Shown piece by piece: positions 27,169 through 40,030 of a stretch of DNA of 64,000 bases. Numbering within the stretch: position 1 is the first letter of the stretch; each line of letters starts with the position of its first letter. The translations under genes and the position numbers were made by a program. The DNA comes from Cyanoderma ruficeps. Its lineage: Eukaryota > Chordata > Aves > Passeriformes > Timaliidae. The stretch is taken from positions 868,001 through 932,000 of the forward strand of contig VZDJ01007747.1 of assembly GCA_008694505.1 (NCBI GenBank), written 5' to 3'. The notes beneath the pieces were generated by a model. That model ran no database searches. It saw only the letters and a list, made by a program, of their open reading frames with translations, and was not told the origin of the DNA.

Positions 27169-27210
<42 letters not shown>
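27149..27210. repeat. Poly(A) tract containing an 11-N assembly gap
   Basis: Seven A, then N at 27158-27168, then 42 A, followed by GAGAGAGGAC. The gap sits inside the homopolymer, so the true length is unknown. I could not identify a retrotransposon body or an AATAAA signal directly upstream, so the origin of the A tract is unclear. Confidence 0.95.
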
Positions 27211-27213
<3 letters not shown>

Positions 27214-29897
27214 AGAGGACTAGGATAAATTTGCAAAAATAAATAAATTAAAGAGAAAGTAACTTCTGCCAAAAAACGAACTTTCATGTTCAGCTTCTGC
27301 TTGAAACTATCTTCCCAGGAGCCAACTTTCTCAGGGAATAGCCTGTTATCAGATAAAGGAAGGACTGAACAAGAAAGATAATTCCTTTGTTATGAAAGTC
27401 CTCCCCTTTTATCAGGACATTCTCCCCCAGCTTTTAATACTCACTGAATTTCTTCTGATGTCTTAGCATCTTTAGATTTTCCCACCTTGTCTGTCAACCT
27501 CCTCTGAGGGTATTTTCCTTCTTGAAGCTAAACTTTGCAACACAACTAAGAGAAAGCAAACAGAAATTTCTTCAATCACTCTCATTGCTTAAAAATTCAT
27601 AATCATTTCTATAGCCAAAGGCAGAAAAGCTAATTATTTACTGTCCCAAGCAGTCTTAGCACCTCCCGGGAAAATGTGCTATTGAGCTGGCTGCACGATG
27701 CATCCGCAGCAGGCAGCTCTCATCACTGGGACCCAAGCGTACCAGCACCACCAGTGGGACTTCTTCAGCTTTGAACAGATCTGCTGGAGCAGGGTAGCTA
27801 TAAGGCAGAGGAGCTCATCCACTAGGGACTGGGAAGACAGCAGTATCTTGTTTCCCTCCCTAGTGAACCTTCTGGCCATCTTCATCTTGGCATTTACAGA
27901 AAAGTGAGCTATTTAGCAAAAGACTGACATTTTTCTTTTTTCAAAGTGCAGCCCATTTAAGCTTGGTACATGGATATAATGGAAAAGGAGCCAGTAGAAT
28001 TCTGGCTGATGCAAGGCAAATACCTGTCCAAAAATTATTCACTGAGTGGTGGCTTTGCCTTTCTGTTTATGTGATTGTTTGCCTTTTATGGAAATATGCC
28101 CAACTCTGGTTACTGCTGTGAGCAATTTGGAGGATTAGGACTTCCTCTCTATCCCACATTATATAGCTGTCAGATTCCACTGGAAAATCTTCTAGATGGG
28201 CATCCTCTTCCTCATGCTTTTGTGGCAACTTTTTCCCTCTCTTTCTTATGTATCTTCCAAGGGCTGTCAATCACAATCTGCCTCTAAACCGAGTTCTGAT
28301 CCAACATTTGTCACTTCTTTGTAACATGTTCTGAACCAAAAAGACCTTTCCTCAAAACCTCAAATACTTTGAACTGCCCCATCCAAATTCACAACAGTCT
28401 CTTCTTTCCTGTCCTCTTGTTTTTTGTTGTCAGCTGGAGTAGACTTGCTGCATTTCTCAGTAAATACCGAGAAGGATAAACCTGAATACACAGACTTTAC
28501 TGCGGTCTCACCATGATCTACCTCAGGCACCGTCTGCTGTTCTGCACCGGAACAAGAAGAATAGTCAGAGAGCTATAATATGTAGTAATTTACCTGGTCT
28601 CTGACAAGCTTTAATTACCACTGCTGATTAAAAAGACCTGAGGAGGCTAAGTATGAATGATGGGGATCTAGCAGAGGTGGATGGTCAGGGATGATAGATC
28701 AGGCATGACATGATGATAGTACAGAGAGGATAATGTGCTGTCAGCACACATGACAGGACTAAGAGAAGTAGCAGATGTGAGACAGCAGTGATGGGAAGGG
28801 CCCTGCAAGCCAGGGATGAATATGAGGGAATAAGCTGTGAAATAGAGAAGAGGGCATTGGGATGACAAACATATCTATGACTGGCAGGTGCAAAAAGGTA
28901 GACTCAATCCTTTTCCCAGTGAATGTTGTGGAAAGGAATGTGCTATTTTTAACCCTTGGAACTGGATTAGGCTATTGTGATATGCATCGTAAATCAACCA
29001 AGCATATGTACAGTCCTAGCCATGTATCCAAAACAGCCTAACTTCTGCCAAGGACACCCCACAGAGGTGCTTGTGGACTCAGGCAAAAGGCAGCGTGTCC
29101 ATTATGGTATTTGGTCTGGACTTCAATACATCCAAAGGGCTGCTCAGAACTCTGCCCTGCTGTTGCTCCATCGTGGCCTCTCCCACCTTGGCTGTGCCCC
29201 AGCTCCTAGATGTCCCAGCTCTTCCTTCCATCAGGCTTTGGCTTCCTTTCACGGCCCCATCTCAACACTTTCTCTCCCTGCCCTGAGCACAGCAGCCACC
29301 CTGTCAAGGCTGAAGGCTCCCACCTGCTTGTGAGGGGCAGTGCCACCTCCTCCCAGCACCCAGCTGGGGTACCTGGCTTGCACAGCTGGGGCTGAAGCCA
29401 GCACAGCTCACCAGCTCTAAGGAAAACCTCTGGGTAGTTAATTCTGCTGCTGTTTCTGGCAGAATAATTATACTGACATGTCCACAGGAAGTTTCTACCT
29501 TTTCAAGTGTTTTCACTGAGAGAATTCAGCATTGTTTCACAGGGTTACACATTGTTTCACAGAGCTAATAGACTACAGACATGGAGCAATGACAGGATTT
29601 TTCCCTTGTGAAGGCACAGGACTAGTGACTTTCCATTCAAGGAAAGCTTTATTCCCTTCTTCCCATGCTTTCACTCTTCCATAAACCCAGCACAATTTGA
29701 TGTTGCATTGATTGAGTAAATTGTACCGATGGATGTGAACATCTGGGTGTTGGCAGAGTGTCTCCCAGATGGCCAACACTCGTGCTTCCTTCTTTTTCAA
29801 GATGAAAGGGTCCGTTCTAAAGCCAGTTAAAAGAATATTAGAGAATTGATCTGAACATAACAAAGTGAATAGGCCAAGAGTTACATTTTCATCCTCT

Positions 29898-29912
29898 ACT
29901 GCCCTCTATTGA
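29898..29912 (-). promoter_or_regulatory. CTCF-like motif
   Basis: The reverse strand reads TCAATAGAGGGCAGT, with two mismatches to the CTCF core CCASYAGRKGGCRSY. It is in unique sequence away from any recognised repeat. Confidence 0.35.
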
Positions 29913-32900
29913 GAATGGATACATCTGCAGAAAAAAACCCTAAACTGTGGTTTTTAACAGCAAAATTCAGCATAGAGTTTTATCTCCACAAAAAAATCAC
30001 AATTTTTAAAAGCATGTATGTTCCATTCCAAACAAAGCTTATATTTTGCTTTTGACATATTTGTTATTACATTATTTTCAGGTTCCATACATGAAGGCAA
30101 AATTGTAATGAATTAACCATTCAATCCCCATGGACTAACCATTCAATCCCTGGGATATGCTTATAGAGAACCTGTTATATTAATAACCCAACTAATAACC
30201 AACCTGTTACGATAACACAAAATAATCCATTTGGGACATGATGATGCCAGGTGGAAGCTGCTCAAAGGGTTCAATGTACAATGTGCTCTACATACATTAT
30301 GGCAAAGTCCCTTTACTTTCACCCTGACCTAATCAGCTCAAATGTCAGTGGATGAAGGAACCATTATCTATATTAGTCCTGCTTGGAAAGACAATGCATT
30401 AACCTAAAAAAAAGAACTCAGAAGAAAATGTGCCTCTTGACTTTAAAAACACTCTCTGGAAGTGTGATTCCTTGGCAATATCATTCCTTTTTTGGTAGTA
30501 TTTGTGGAAAAATATAGAGGAACAGAATGAGTTATAGTGATGCTAACAAAAAGAAGATTAAAAAGATTATCATGTCCTGTATTTTTCTAGCACTTTATCA
30601 TCCAAAGAACTCTAAAGGATTACAAATAATTGTTTACAAAATAATTATTTTCAAAGTAATTATGTGGAGGTAATTATCTGAAAAATTAGAATGGACAAGC
30701 AAAGATTAAATTTGGTTTTGTTTTACATAAAGAGAAATTTGAGGAAAAAAATCAAGTCTAAAGTGTTTAGTTAGGTCTAAAGCCTAAAACTAGAATCCTC
30801 CATCTCTTCTTGTCCTTTCAAACAAACAAAAAAAAATAATATTCACAGGTGTGTAGCACTTCCAGCTATATAAAGGATGGTAGGGGATTCATATTGGCAA
30901 ATTATATGACCTAACATTTTTTGAGGTGAAAGTGTCCCATTGTGACATCCTCTTCTTTGTGGAATTTAAGAGTGAAAAATTATGTGTTCTGGATAAAGCT
31001 GTCATGATTTGAAGATGAATTTGCAAGAAAATTCCACCTATTTTGGATGCCGATTCCAGATAAGAATGGGAGAAGATTCACTTCTCTGGTCTTTCTTAAT
31101 TTCCCCACTATTTTGATAGGTACCCACTGATGTTTCCAGGTCTTCTGCCAATGACAACTAAGCTCTGACTTACTTCCCCAGCCCAATTTACTTCTTCCTC
31201 CCTTGTATACAAAATGGTGTATTTTTTACATTAGTTATATTTTCTTAACTATCTTCTGCATTCCAGATCCATAAAATGACTGGCTGACATTCCAGAAACA
31301 TTAGTCCTTCAGTATAAATCTGAGTACCCTGAATGGGGAGCTGAGTCTTAAAAAACAAAGCCCTCTGCTCCTAGAGCTATTATGGCATTTCATAAAGGCA
31401 ATAATCCATCTTTTGCCAAGCAAGGATTCTCTCCCACAGACCATCTATGTGGTTTCCATCTGCACATTAATTGGAAACTGCTTGGGGTAAAAGAAACGTT
31501 TATATGTTTCGAATTGCAGCTGTTCCCATGCTCCAGCAAAGTGCAAGGGAGCTCTTTTCCCACAGTCCAGCCCTCCAAGGAGAAACCACAAGCTGACTGC
31601 AGACCTGGAGCACTGAAACTCTGGGGCACTTGGGTGGTATCGGCTGGGCCGAGGTGGAGACGTGTGCCAACGCTCACTGCAAGGAGCAGTGTGCCTGCTT
31701 TCTCCTGGGCAAAGGGCTCTCTGCTGGGTACACTCCTGCCTGCAAGTCTTCAGCAGTGTCTCCTTCTCTCTGCCAGCTGTGTTTGAAGGAACATGTATTT
31801 TGTATTGTTTCTGCCAGGTAAACACCTTTAATGTCCCCATGTAAGTCTTGAAACACCTGGGAGAAATCTAAAAGCACAACAACTAAGCCGAAAAGCATCA
31901 GAGGCTGAGCAGACAGAGCACTTCTGTCTTATTCAGACCATCTCTGGAAACTGGGACTTGCCCACACAGAAAATTACAAGAACCCTGAAGAACAAAAATG
32001 CTACCAGGTTGATAGGCTTTGCATTGGTCTTACCAGGAATGGTCCAGCAGTGGCTTACACTTGATCAGTTTATCAAAACAGCTTTTTCCATGTGTGAGGG
32101 CTAACAGCTTTGGCAACATTCACCCTCAAGGAGCACTCACAGAGCAGATCTAAGGAAGGTTTTACTGAAAAACTGATCTGGCATCTCCTCATTTAGGAAA
32201 CAGTAGGCACAAGAAACTGGAGAAGGGGCCTAGATAGACTATATCCTAACTGGAATACTGTTTTCCAGATTTGCTCTCTGTGCTTCCTTGCAAACTCATC
32301 TTGAGATCTGTAAAAAAAAAATTCCCCAAAATTTATAAAACATTAGAGCGAGTTTATCCATGACAAGAGAAACATTCCATGGATATTATTTTAGCAATGG
32401 ATCCAGATGGTGATCTACTGCAGCTTAGTAACCAGAAAGATTTTTATGCTGCTCTGAGATAAAATTTTTCTTAGGTCTGAAATCAGAGGAATTGACTGAC
32501 AGTCTCTCTACATCAAATAAATAATGTGAAGAGCCAAATGGAGTACTTATTTTTATGATTAAGCTAGTCAGCAGGTTAGCTTTAATAAAATGTAAATGCA
32601 GGTTTTGTAGAAGGGATAGTACATAGCTAAATGCTATGCACCAGTTTTCCATTACTATAGGGATTTCACTGCAATGTACTTAAAGCCCCATCCCATGTTT
32701 CAGCAGGGCTGAAAACCTGCTAGTGCTTTGAAATTATGAAAGCAAATGAAATTGAATAGCAAACAAAAATGTCCCGACTTGGTCAGTGATGATGAGAGAA
32801 TTCCAACTGGGTCCACTTGGGAGCAATGATCAAGAATTAAGGTCTTGATTTTTTTTTAAGCTAACAAATGAAGCTTCTTTAGTCTACTTAAATGGGATAA

Positions 32901-34267
32901 GAAAAGCCCTATTAAAAGGAACTAACAGTTGTACTAATCTGCAAGCCACATCCCTACTGGCCCCAGCGGGAAAAAATAAAAGGAAAGACTTCTAAAAATG
33001 TTTAACAAAACCCAGAGAAAATGAGAAGAGCAAGAGATAACTCTAAAATGTGCAACTTGGTTTCTGTGGAAAGAGAAAAAAGTCTGTTTCCATAACTGCG
33101 AGAAGGTGCAGGAGCATGAGGTGCAGCTCTCATCCTTTGCACTCCAACCTCTGGAGTTTACAGTCTGCAGGCTCACTGCAGAGGGGCTCTTGCCAGGTGT
33201 ATGAAGGTGGCCTGGGGCTCAGGGCTTTGTCCTTTTTTTTCTTTTCATTTTTTGGTTTTGACTGAGGATTTGATCGCCCCAGGCACCTGCCTTACCAGGA
33301 TTACTTGCATTTCTGGCATGACTGATCTCAGCAGGTGGCTCTATGAGGGCAGTGTGCCCATTCCTGGGCAAGCTGAAATATTGGCCCTCTCTGCTGTCAC
33401 ATTGGCAGCCCTTAATGTATGCTCATCTCCATATAAGTATTGCTTAGGCTCTGAATTTGGCCAGTTGTGAGATTACTGTACCATCTGTAATGTCTACACT
33501 CTCCTGAATCTCTGGCTGGCTCTCTGGCTAAGGGGATCTTTCAGCACTCCTGCTGTATCTCCTCCATGTCCATGCGCTCTTAGTGGCACCATTCAGTGTC
33601 ACTGACTTGACTCTAGCTGACAGTGAGAGCAATAGCTGTGAAGATGTGTCAACATCCCTGGCTGCCAATGTGTGGAGGCAACCTGAATGCATGCCCAGGA
33701 CTCCTTGGGAATTAAGATGTGGCTTTTAAATCTTGTGGCTGTCTCTGCACAGCCCTGGTGACCTGTGCTGGCTGGATTAGGGACAGAGTAATGCTGTGAG
33801 GACACTTTCACGGGGCTGGTGGACTAATCCCTCAGCAGGGGAGGAGAGAGAGGAATAGCACAAGTGAGATAAGAGAGAAGATCCCTTGGCAAATGTATAG
33901 CAATAACTTAGGAAGGAACCATTGCTATGAGAACTGAGAACAACATGCCCTCATTAGTCTAAGACATAGACCTAGGGGGTGGCATGGGGGTGTGCAGGGA
34001 TGGAGGATAAAACTTGCCCCCATTGTAGAATTACATAAAACAATAGTTGAACCAGTCTTACTTTAGTTTATACAGACCAAGCCCACCTGTGAATTGATAA
34101 CTAAAATACAATTTTGTCCCCATCTCAAGTCAGTGTTCAAATGCAAGTGATGAGAAAGAACTCTCAGTGGGCCCCTGAGCTCATTAAGAAGAGAAGGCTC
34201 AAGGGGAATCTTACCAATCTGTAGAAATACTGAGTGAGGGAGAATAAAGAACACAAAGCCTGAAATA

Positions 34268-34412
34268 CAACAAGTTGCTCAGAGAGGTTGTGGGGTCACT
34301 ATCTCTGGAGGTATTCCAAACCTAACTCCATGCAGCTTTTTGTAAAGTGCTCCAGATGATTCTGCTTTGAACAGAGGGATTGGACTAGATGGCTCCAGAA
34401 AACCCTTCCAGT
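34268..34412 (+). mobile_element. CR1 LINE 3' fragment
   Basis: CR1 blocks are recognisable: AACAAGTTGCTCAGAGAGGT, TGTGGGGTCACTATCTCTGG, AGGTATTCCAAACC, GATTCTGCTTTGAACAGAGG and GATTGGACTAGATGGCTCCA, ending at CCCTTCCAG. The usual terminal octamer repeat is missing. It is non-coding and in + orientation. Confidence 0.85.
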
Positions 34413-35528
34413 AATTTTTCCCCCTTTATATCCAATCTCACCATGGATTCAAATTGCACCCTCTTGATGGGATCAGTACAGTTCTTAAACTCCTGCTCAG
34501 CAAACACACGTGAGATATCTGTTTTTACATGGAGACGCCTGTTCTTACACAAAGTTCACAAATCCTCCATGTGTTATACTTTTAGGTAAACATTTGCCCC
34601 TAAAATTGCAAGCTATAAAGTGCTTCCTGACTAGCTGTTAATGACTGCATCAAACAAAGCAGCAATGAGTTCAAGGCTAAAATGTGGGGTCTTTCAATGA
34701 ACCTGAGAACTTCCAGCTGCTGCACACAAACCCCGTTACTACAGAATTGTGGCACAGAATAATGAAGTAATATATCGAGGCTAAAATGGGTCAGAGTTTT
34801 GACAGTGATTTCAGTGAAAGCGTGGTGAGGTCCTTTGGGTTTGGCTATCTATTTCAAATAACCAAACCTGATTCCTAATACAAGGAAGCATGCTCAAGTT
34901 ACATGGCTCTATATTTTAAATAGAACTTCCTTTTAATAACCTGGATTTAATGTGTTTTACAATATATTTATTATCTCACACTGTGATATTTTGTAACTTA
35001 GATTTTCAGCTAACGAGTAGCTCATCTAATGAAAATAATGATTTTTTCATGCTGTACTACATGGAAAATTAAAGTATTTCAATTAAACAAACCACCTCAT
35101 TAGTGTGCCTTGATAACATAGTTGAGTTTTCTTTGATATGGTCAGAAATATCCAGCATGCTTTTGGGATGCAATCAAACTCTCCAATAAACTTGTTGCTA
35201 AAGACAGCTGCCTAGCACCATGTATTTCTTGAGCAGTCAAATGACCTAGTTTAGAAGTGTTTGAAGCCATTTTATACTCTGGAAGGAGAACAAATTAACC
35301 TTGTTTAACAAGTAGTTTTCAATTTGTGTTCCAGCACTCTTCCGCACTCTACCATCTCCAGAGCTGTAGCATGGCCTTATTTCATCCTTCTTGTTACATA
35401 TCCTATATACTTAATACAGCTTTGGGAAGCACCTCTCATCTGCTGCATGGACCCTGGGAGGGGGTAGTGTCATTGCACTTAAAATGGATTTGAAGCCACG
35501 AGTTTTGTTATCTGGGGTCTGCTTCAGG

Positions 35529-35555
35529 TTTTTTTTTTTGTTTTTTTTGTTTTTG
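35529..35555. repeat. T-rich low-complexity tract
   Basis: Runs of T separated by single G residues. The mirror-image strand is A-rich. No element boundaries are visible. Confidence 0.85.
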
Positions 35556-37599
35556 TACTTTATGAAGAACTAAAAGAAAATCAGGACCATTGTTACCTTT
35601 CACTTAGATTTATTTTGCCTGCTCCTTTGAAAGGCTTGTTCAAAAGAATATTGCCAAGATAGCAGAGAACTCTGCAGCAAAACCCACCTTTTGGTTGAGA
35701 CAAGACCAAACTGATCTTTACTGCAAAAGAGTTCTGTGGCTGCAGCTAATACTTATTGGGAAAATGGGGTCAGACCTGTGGCTATTATAAATCAACATAT
35801 CTCAGGGAGCTGGTTTTCATCAGATGAAGATCTGGATTCACTTTTCCAGAGTTTCTCTGAGAATGAGCACTTCTGGGTAATATTCTTTCTATAAGGCTAA
35901 TGTACATTAAAATTACAGTGAGTTGCTGTCTTTTAGGCTCTTCCCTTGAAAAGCTTGGTTCAGATTTGGATCTCATTATAGGCAAAATTATTTGCAGAAA
36001 ATATCTCTGATCGTTGAAAGTAATTAGCTACTCTCTCATCAGCTGCAGTAAACCATATATTTAACACTAGGTAGCTTCACCATCTCTAAGTATTCACTAT
36101 AAAGGAAAAGCAGGTGAAAGGCAACTAGTCCATGAGCCAACTCACCTGTGCTAACCTTTTCTGTCACTCTACTCTTTTGTCAATTCTTTCAAATAAGACT
36201 TTACTGTGGCTTTTTATCACTGTGAAAAACATACTAAACAAAAAACAAGCAAGATTTTCACACACAAGGTTTAACTGGTGCACTGTTACATTTGGGAAGC
36301 TACCTCCCTATCTGCATTCTTTCTCCCTCAGCAGCAAAACTAAAGTGGACCTTGTTAGTTTTCTATTCAAGTTAATTTTAATGGCCTTTGTTGTCAGCAG
36401 ATAAGGTCTTCATCCTGCTGCAAAGAAATATTCACATCTAACATGCAAGCTCCCATCCACCTTTGCCTGCCTGTTACAAACCCTAAATTCTAAAATTAGT
36501 GTAAGTTGGCAGTGTCCCTTTAATCAAAATTTAATGCTTGTCTTCAATCTCCTCAAAGCACTTAAAATCTAGCAGCTTTAGAAGGGAGAGAATCATTAGT
36601 GGTGCCATCCTCCACTTCCCAGCAAGCAGGAGGTTTGACCACAGGCTGTTAAAGAAATGGGGCTGTTGTGTTGCCTCCACAGAGCCCTGTTTGGGATCAG
36701 CCTGTCTGACTTCTGCTCTTTTTGCTGCTCACAGGAAAAAGGGTGCAGAGCAAACAGAAAATCTGCTCAAGAATAAGATGAAACCAACACTTTCCTTCAG
36801 AAGTTTGGAGAAGGCCCTTCTTTGCTTCTGCTATCTCTGTGCAGACAGGTACTAAAATTCACATCTGACTGTGTCAGAAAAACTGGGTTCAGCTGTCTCA
36901 GCTTCTGTCACGGGTATATCTGTTGGTCAGCCAGTTAGTCTGGGATATTCATAGGAGACTGGTTCCCGTTGAGTCATTCCAATTCCTGAACTTGTGAGAA
37001 GCCAGGCTTGCAGCTTGGCAGTTGAGTGCTTGGAAAGCTGGCTGTGAGCCCCTCTGAAAGTCTGGCCTTAAATCTGCAAATATGCAACTCAGAAACCTCT
37101 GTAAGCAGCAGCCAGTCTGATGGCAAGCATAAGCCAAGTTCATCACAGCTTCATGAAAAAATAACACCTTCTGGGATTTTTGCAATGCATAGCAAAGTAC
37201 AGTGTTGCAGAAATATTTTGTAGGCAGCTTTCTGTGCACTAACCTGCTGCTCTGCAGGCACAGCTACCTAACATTGATCCAGGCATGTCTTTCAGCACAG
37301 TGTCACATCTTGTGTTCTATCAGTGTGATGCTTTATGATTTAATATGCTCTGTTATTTGCTTCTCAAACCATTTCATTTTTCTTCCAATTTCCATTCGAA
37401 AAAGGTGAATTTGCATTATTTCTCTGTTATAAAACTTCATAAATACAGAGTTATATGGGTACCTCTAGGCCTTAATTGTTTCCTGTTGAATATCAATAAA
37501 AATGTATCTGGACAGACAGATATTTTAATGTGTCCCTAATTATTAATGTACAGTTTAGGTTGTCCCTAGCAAAGAATATCCAAAGCCCCATATGCACAT

Positions 37600-37620
37600 A
37601 TTTGCTTGCTTGCTTGCTTT
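37600..37620. repeat. Short (TTGC)n tract
   Basis: About four copies of a TTGC unit ending in TTT. Low complexity. Confidence 0.8.
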
Positions 37621-39970
37621 CTGCTTCTCTCCCTTTTGCATCTAAAGTGTGTATTGTGCTGGGCTCTTACTTTTGGAGAATTTGGTTCAATCTGACTTAC
37701 ATTGTAAGCAAAATTGAGTTGCAGAAGATCATTCTAATTATTGGAAGTATTTGCCTAATCTTTAGCATGTTATGGCCTGGTCATTATCATTTACAGTATG
37801 TTACAGTTTTAGCTTTCAAAATATGTTCACAGCTGGGCAGTACCTTGACAGGTCCTGCAGTGAAATCTGGTGTGAGGGGAGTGTATGCTGCATGCAATAA
37901 ATACCGTGTGACAGTGTGACAGTCCAAAGGGCAGGAGAGTTGGTCCAGTGAATGTGCAGTAGATTATTGTTTGAAGGTAAATAATTTTACATGTAGCCAG
38001 CTATACAGAACACACATCCAAGGAGATTCTTACCTTCATGTCTTCTTGAAGAATGAAGGTATTTATGGAGAAGTAGGGTAAGGAGACACAGGGGGAAGAC
38101 AGAAGGCAGCTCATTCATAGACTCAGCACAAAGATACGGATACACTTAACTGAAGACGGAAGGAATGATGCTTTCTTTTCTTTTCATATGATGAAAATAA
38201 AAAGTGATCAGGATAGATTTTTGTTATCCTCTGGGCATTAAAAGCTTAAATGCAAAATGCATGACTTATTATATCTAGCCAAATCTTAGGGGTAAATAGG
38301 CAGTATGGGGAATTAGTTGTTGTTAATTGGACTTCTGAGCTGAATTCCCAGGGTGCTGCACTGCCAGCATATCCCTTTTGTTTTAATATTGAAACAGGGA
38401 GAAGCCACTTCTGTGATGGATTCATTCCACTATAGAACATCAGAGCACGCTAAATCATCTTCAAAATAAATTGCATTTGTTGAATGTAAATATTTTAGGC
38501 ATAATTTCTGCATGTACTGTAAAAGGTATTTGTTTCTCAATTGAGCATTTTGAAACTGTGAAGTAAAACTTCAAGTAGCACAAATTGCCTAATTGTTCTG
38601 TAATATTTGAAGATACGACTTGCTGTTCCTTGAGCTATTATGTTTAGATCACATTTTCTATGTAGCTTGGGGCAGTCAGTTCTACTGCTGGTGAATTGAA
38701 CTCTTCAGAATTCCATGGCAGTGAGTGTGCTTCCAGTGATACTAACAAAATGTGCAATCTCGAAAATCGTATTTTGTATTGTTTTATCAGCACCATACAC
38801 AGTGTTCCTTCTTTAGAAAGTTTTAACAATAATCACAAAAAAAGCCCCGAAACCGAAAGATCTCCCACAGATTCAGGAGACGCAGAAAAAATAGTCTTTG
38901 CATCAGGCTTTTGTTCTAGCAGCCAGTCCAATCTCACATGCTGAAAAATTTGATAAAGTACAAATCCCCAGAGCCAAGGAGAGGCCACAGGTCACACACC
39001 TTCTTTAGCAGCCTTTTTTAGTTGATCCTCCTGGCACAGTTAATTTTCACTGGTATAATCCAAAAGGTAACTGAGAAAAACAGGCTTCTCTCACATGTTT
39101 GACTTGGTAAAACATCATGAAGAAATGTTTCTAGTGCTCCTGAAGTGCTCAGAAAAACACTAGGGAGAATTATAAACTCCTTAGAGAACTTAAACAGCAA
39201 AACCTTCCTGTAGTGTTAATGTATCTTTAAATCATTAAGACAAATATAATTTTTTTAAAGGTACAATAATGCATGTTTCTTCATTTTTTTATCTCTCCCC
39301 TCATCTCTGTATGGTCAACATATTTGCCATGGTAGGTAGCCCTTTGTATTTTAAAGAACAAAGCAACAGAAAAATGTCCAAAATTCCAGATCCTTCTGAT
39401 ACTTTAACCCCTCACTCAGTTGTTTGGTCTCAGTCAATTCAAATGAGTTTTATTGTTTATTAGACTTGAAATAGAGTCTATCTTATACCTTTCTCATTGT
39501 TCATGAGATCCATGTCAATTTATGACAGATGATTTTGAATAATTTCTTGTGGAAAGGGGCAACTACACCTAGTATTTGGTGTTCACTACTCTCCCAAAAT
39601 TTCCGCAGATAAAGAATGGTACTTTAATTCTCTTTGCAGAGTCCCTGAGATTTTATTAAATATTAACATCAATTACACTTATTTTAAAACTAGGAAAGTT
39701 GGATTTAAACCAATTAGGACTAGTATTTAGGGAACTAGATTGTTAAAGTGTTTGGGAGGTAACACTGAGTGACCTGCAGGTATTATGTTAAAGATGCCCA
39801 AAATCACAGTCACCACCACCAGTGCCCATACGGCTGATTATACTGCCCTTAATTGACTCAAGTCTGCCACAGGAAACTCTGCTTTGCCCCTTTTACCTGG
39901 GCATAGGGCACAGCCTCCCTCTAAATCAGGGAAAATTCAGTCATGCCTCTCACCTTGGGTGGCTGTTGTT

Positions 39971-40030
39971 GGGGGAAGAAACAGTGTGAGGTGATGATCC
40001 GGGGAAAGAAACAGTGTGAGGTGATGATCC
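39971..40030. repeat. Two-copy 30-bp tandem duplication
   Basis: Two adjacent 30-bp units, 39971-40000 and 40001-40030, share AGAAACAGTGTGAGGTGATG and end in ATCC. They differ at one position near the start (GGGGGAAG versus GGGGAAAG). The copies are nearly identical, so the duplication is recent. It makes an unrelated open frame look repetitive and has no recognised function. Confidence 0.93.

Larger units (their letters stand above)
25991..34267. other. Intergenic, no gene recognised
   Basis: Unique AT-rich DNA with the poly(A)/N gap at 27149-27210. No exon-like series, RNA gene or repeat family was recognised apart from the separately listed CTCF-like site. Confidence 0.65.
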
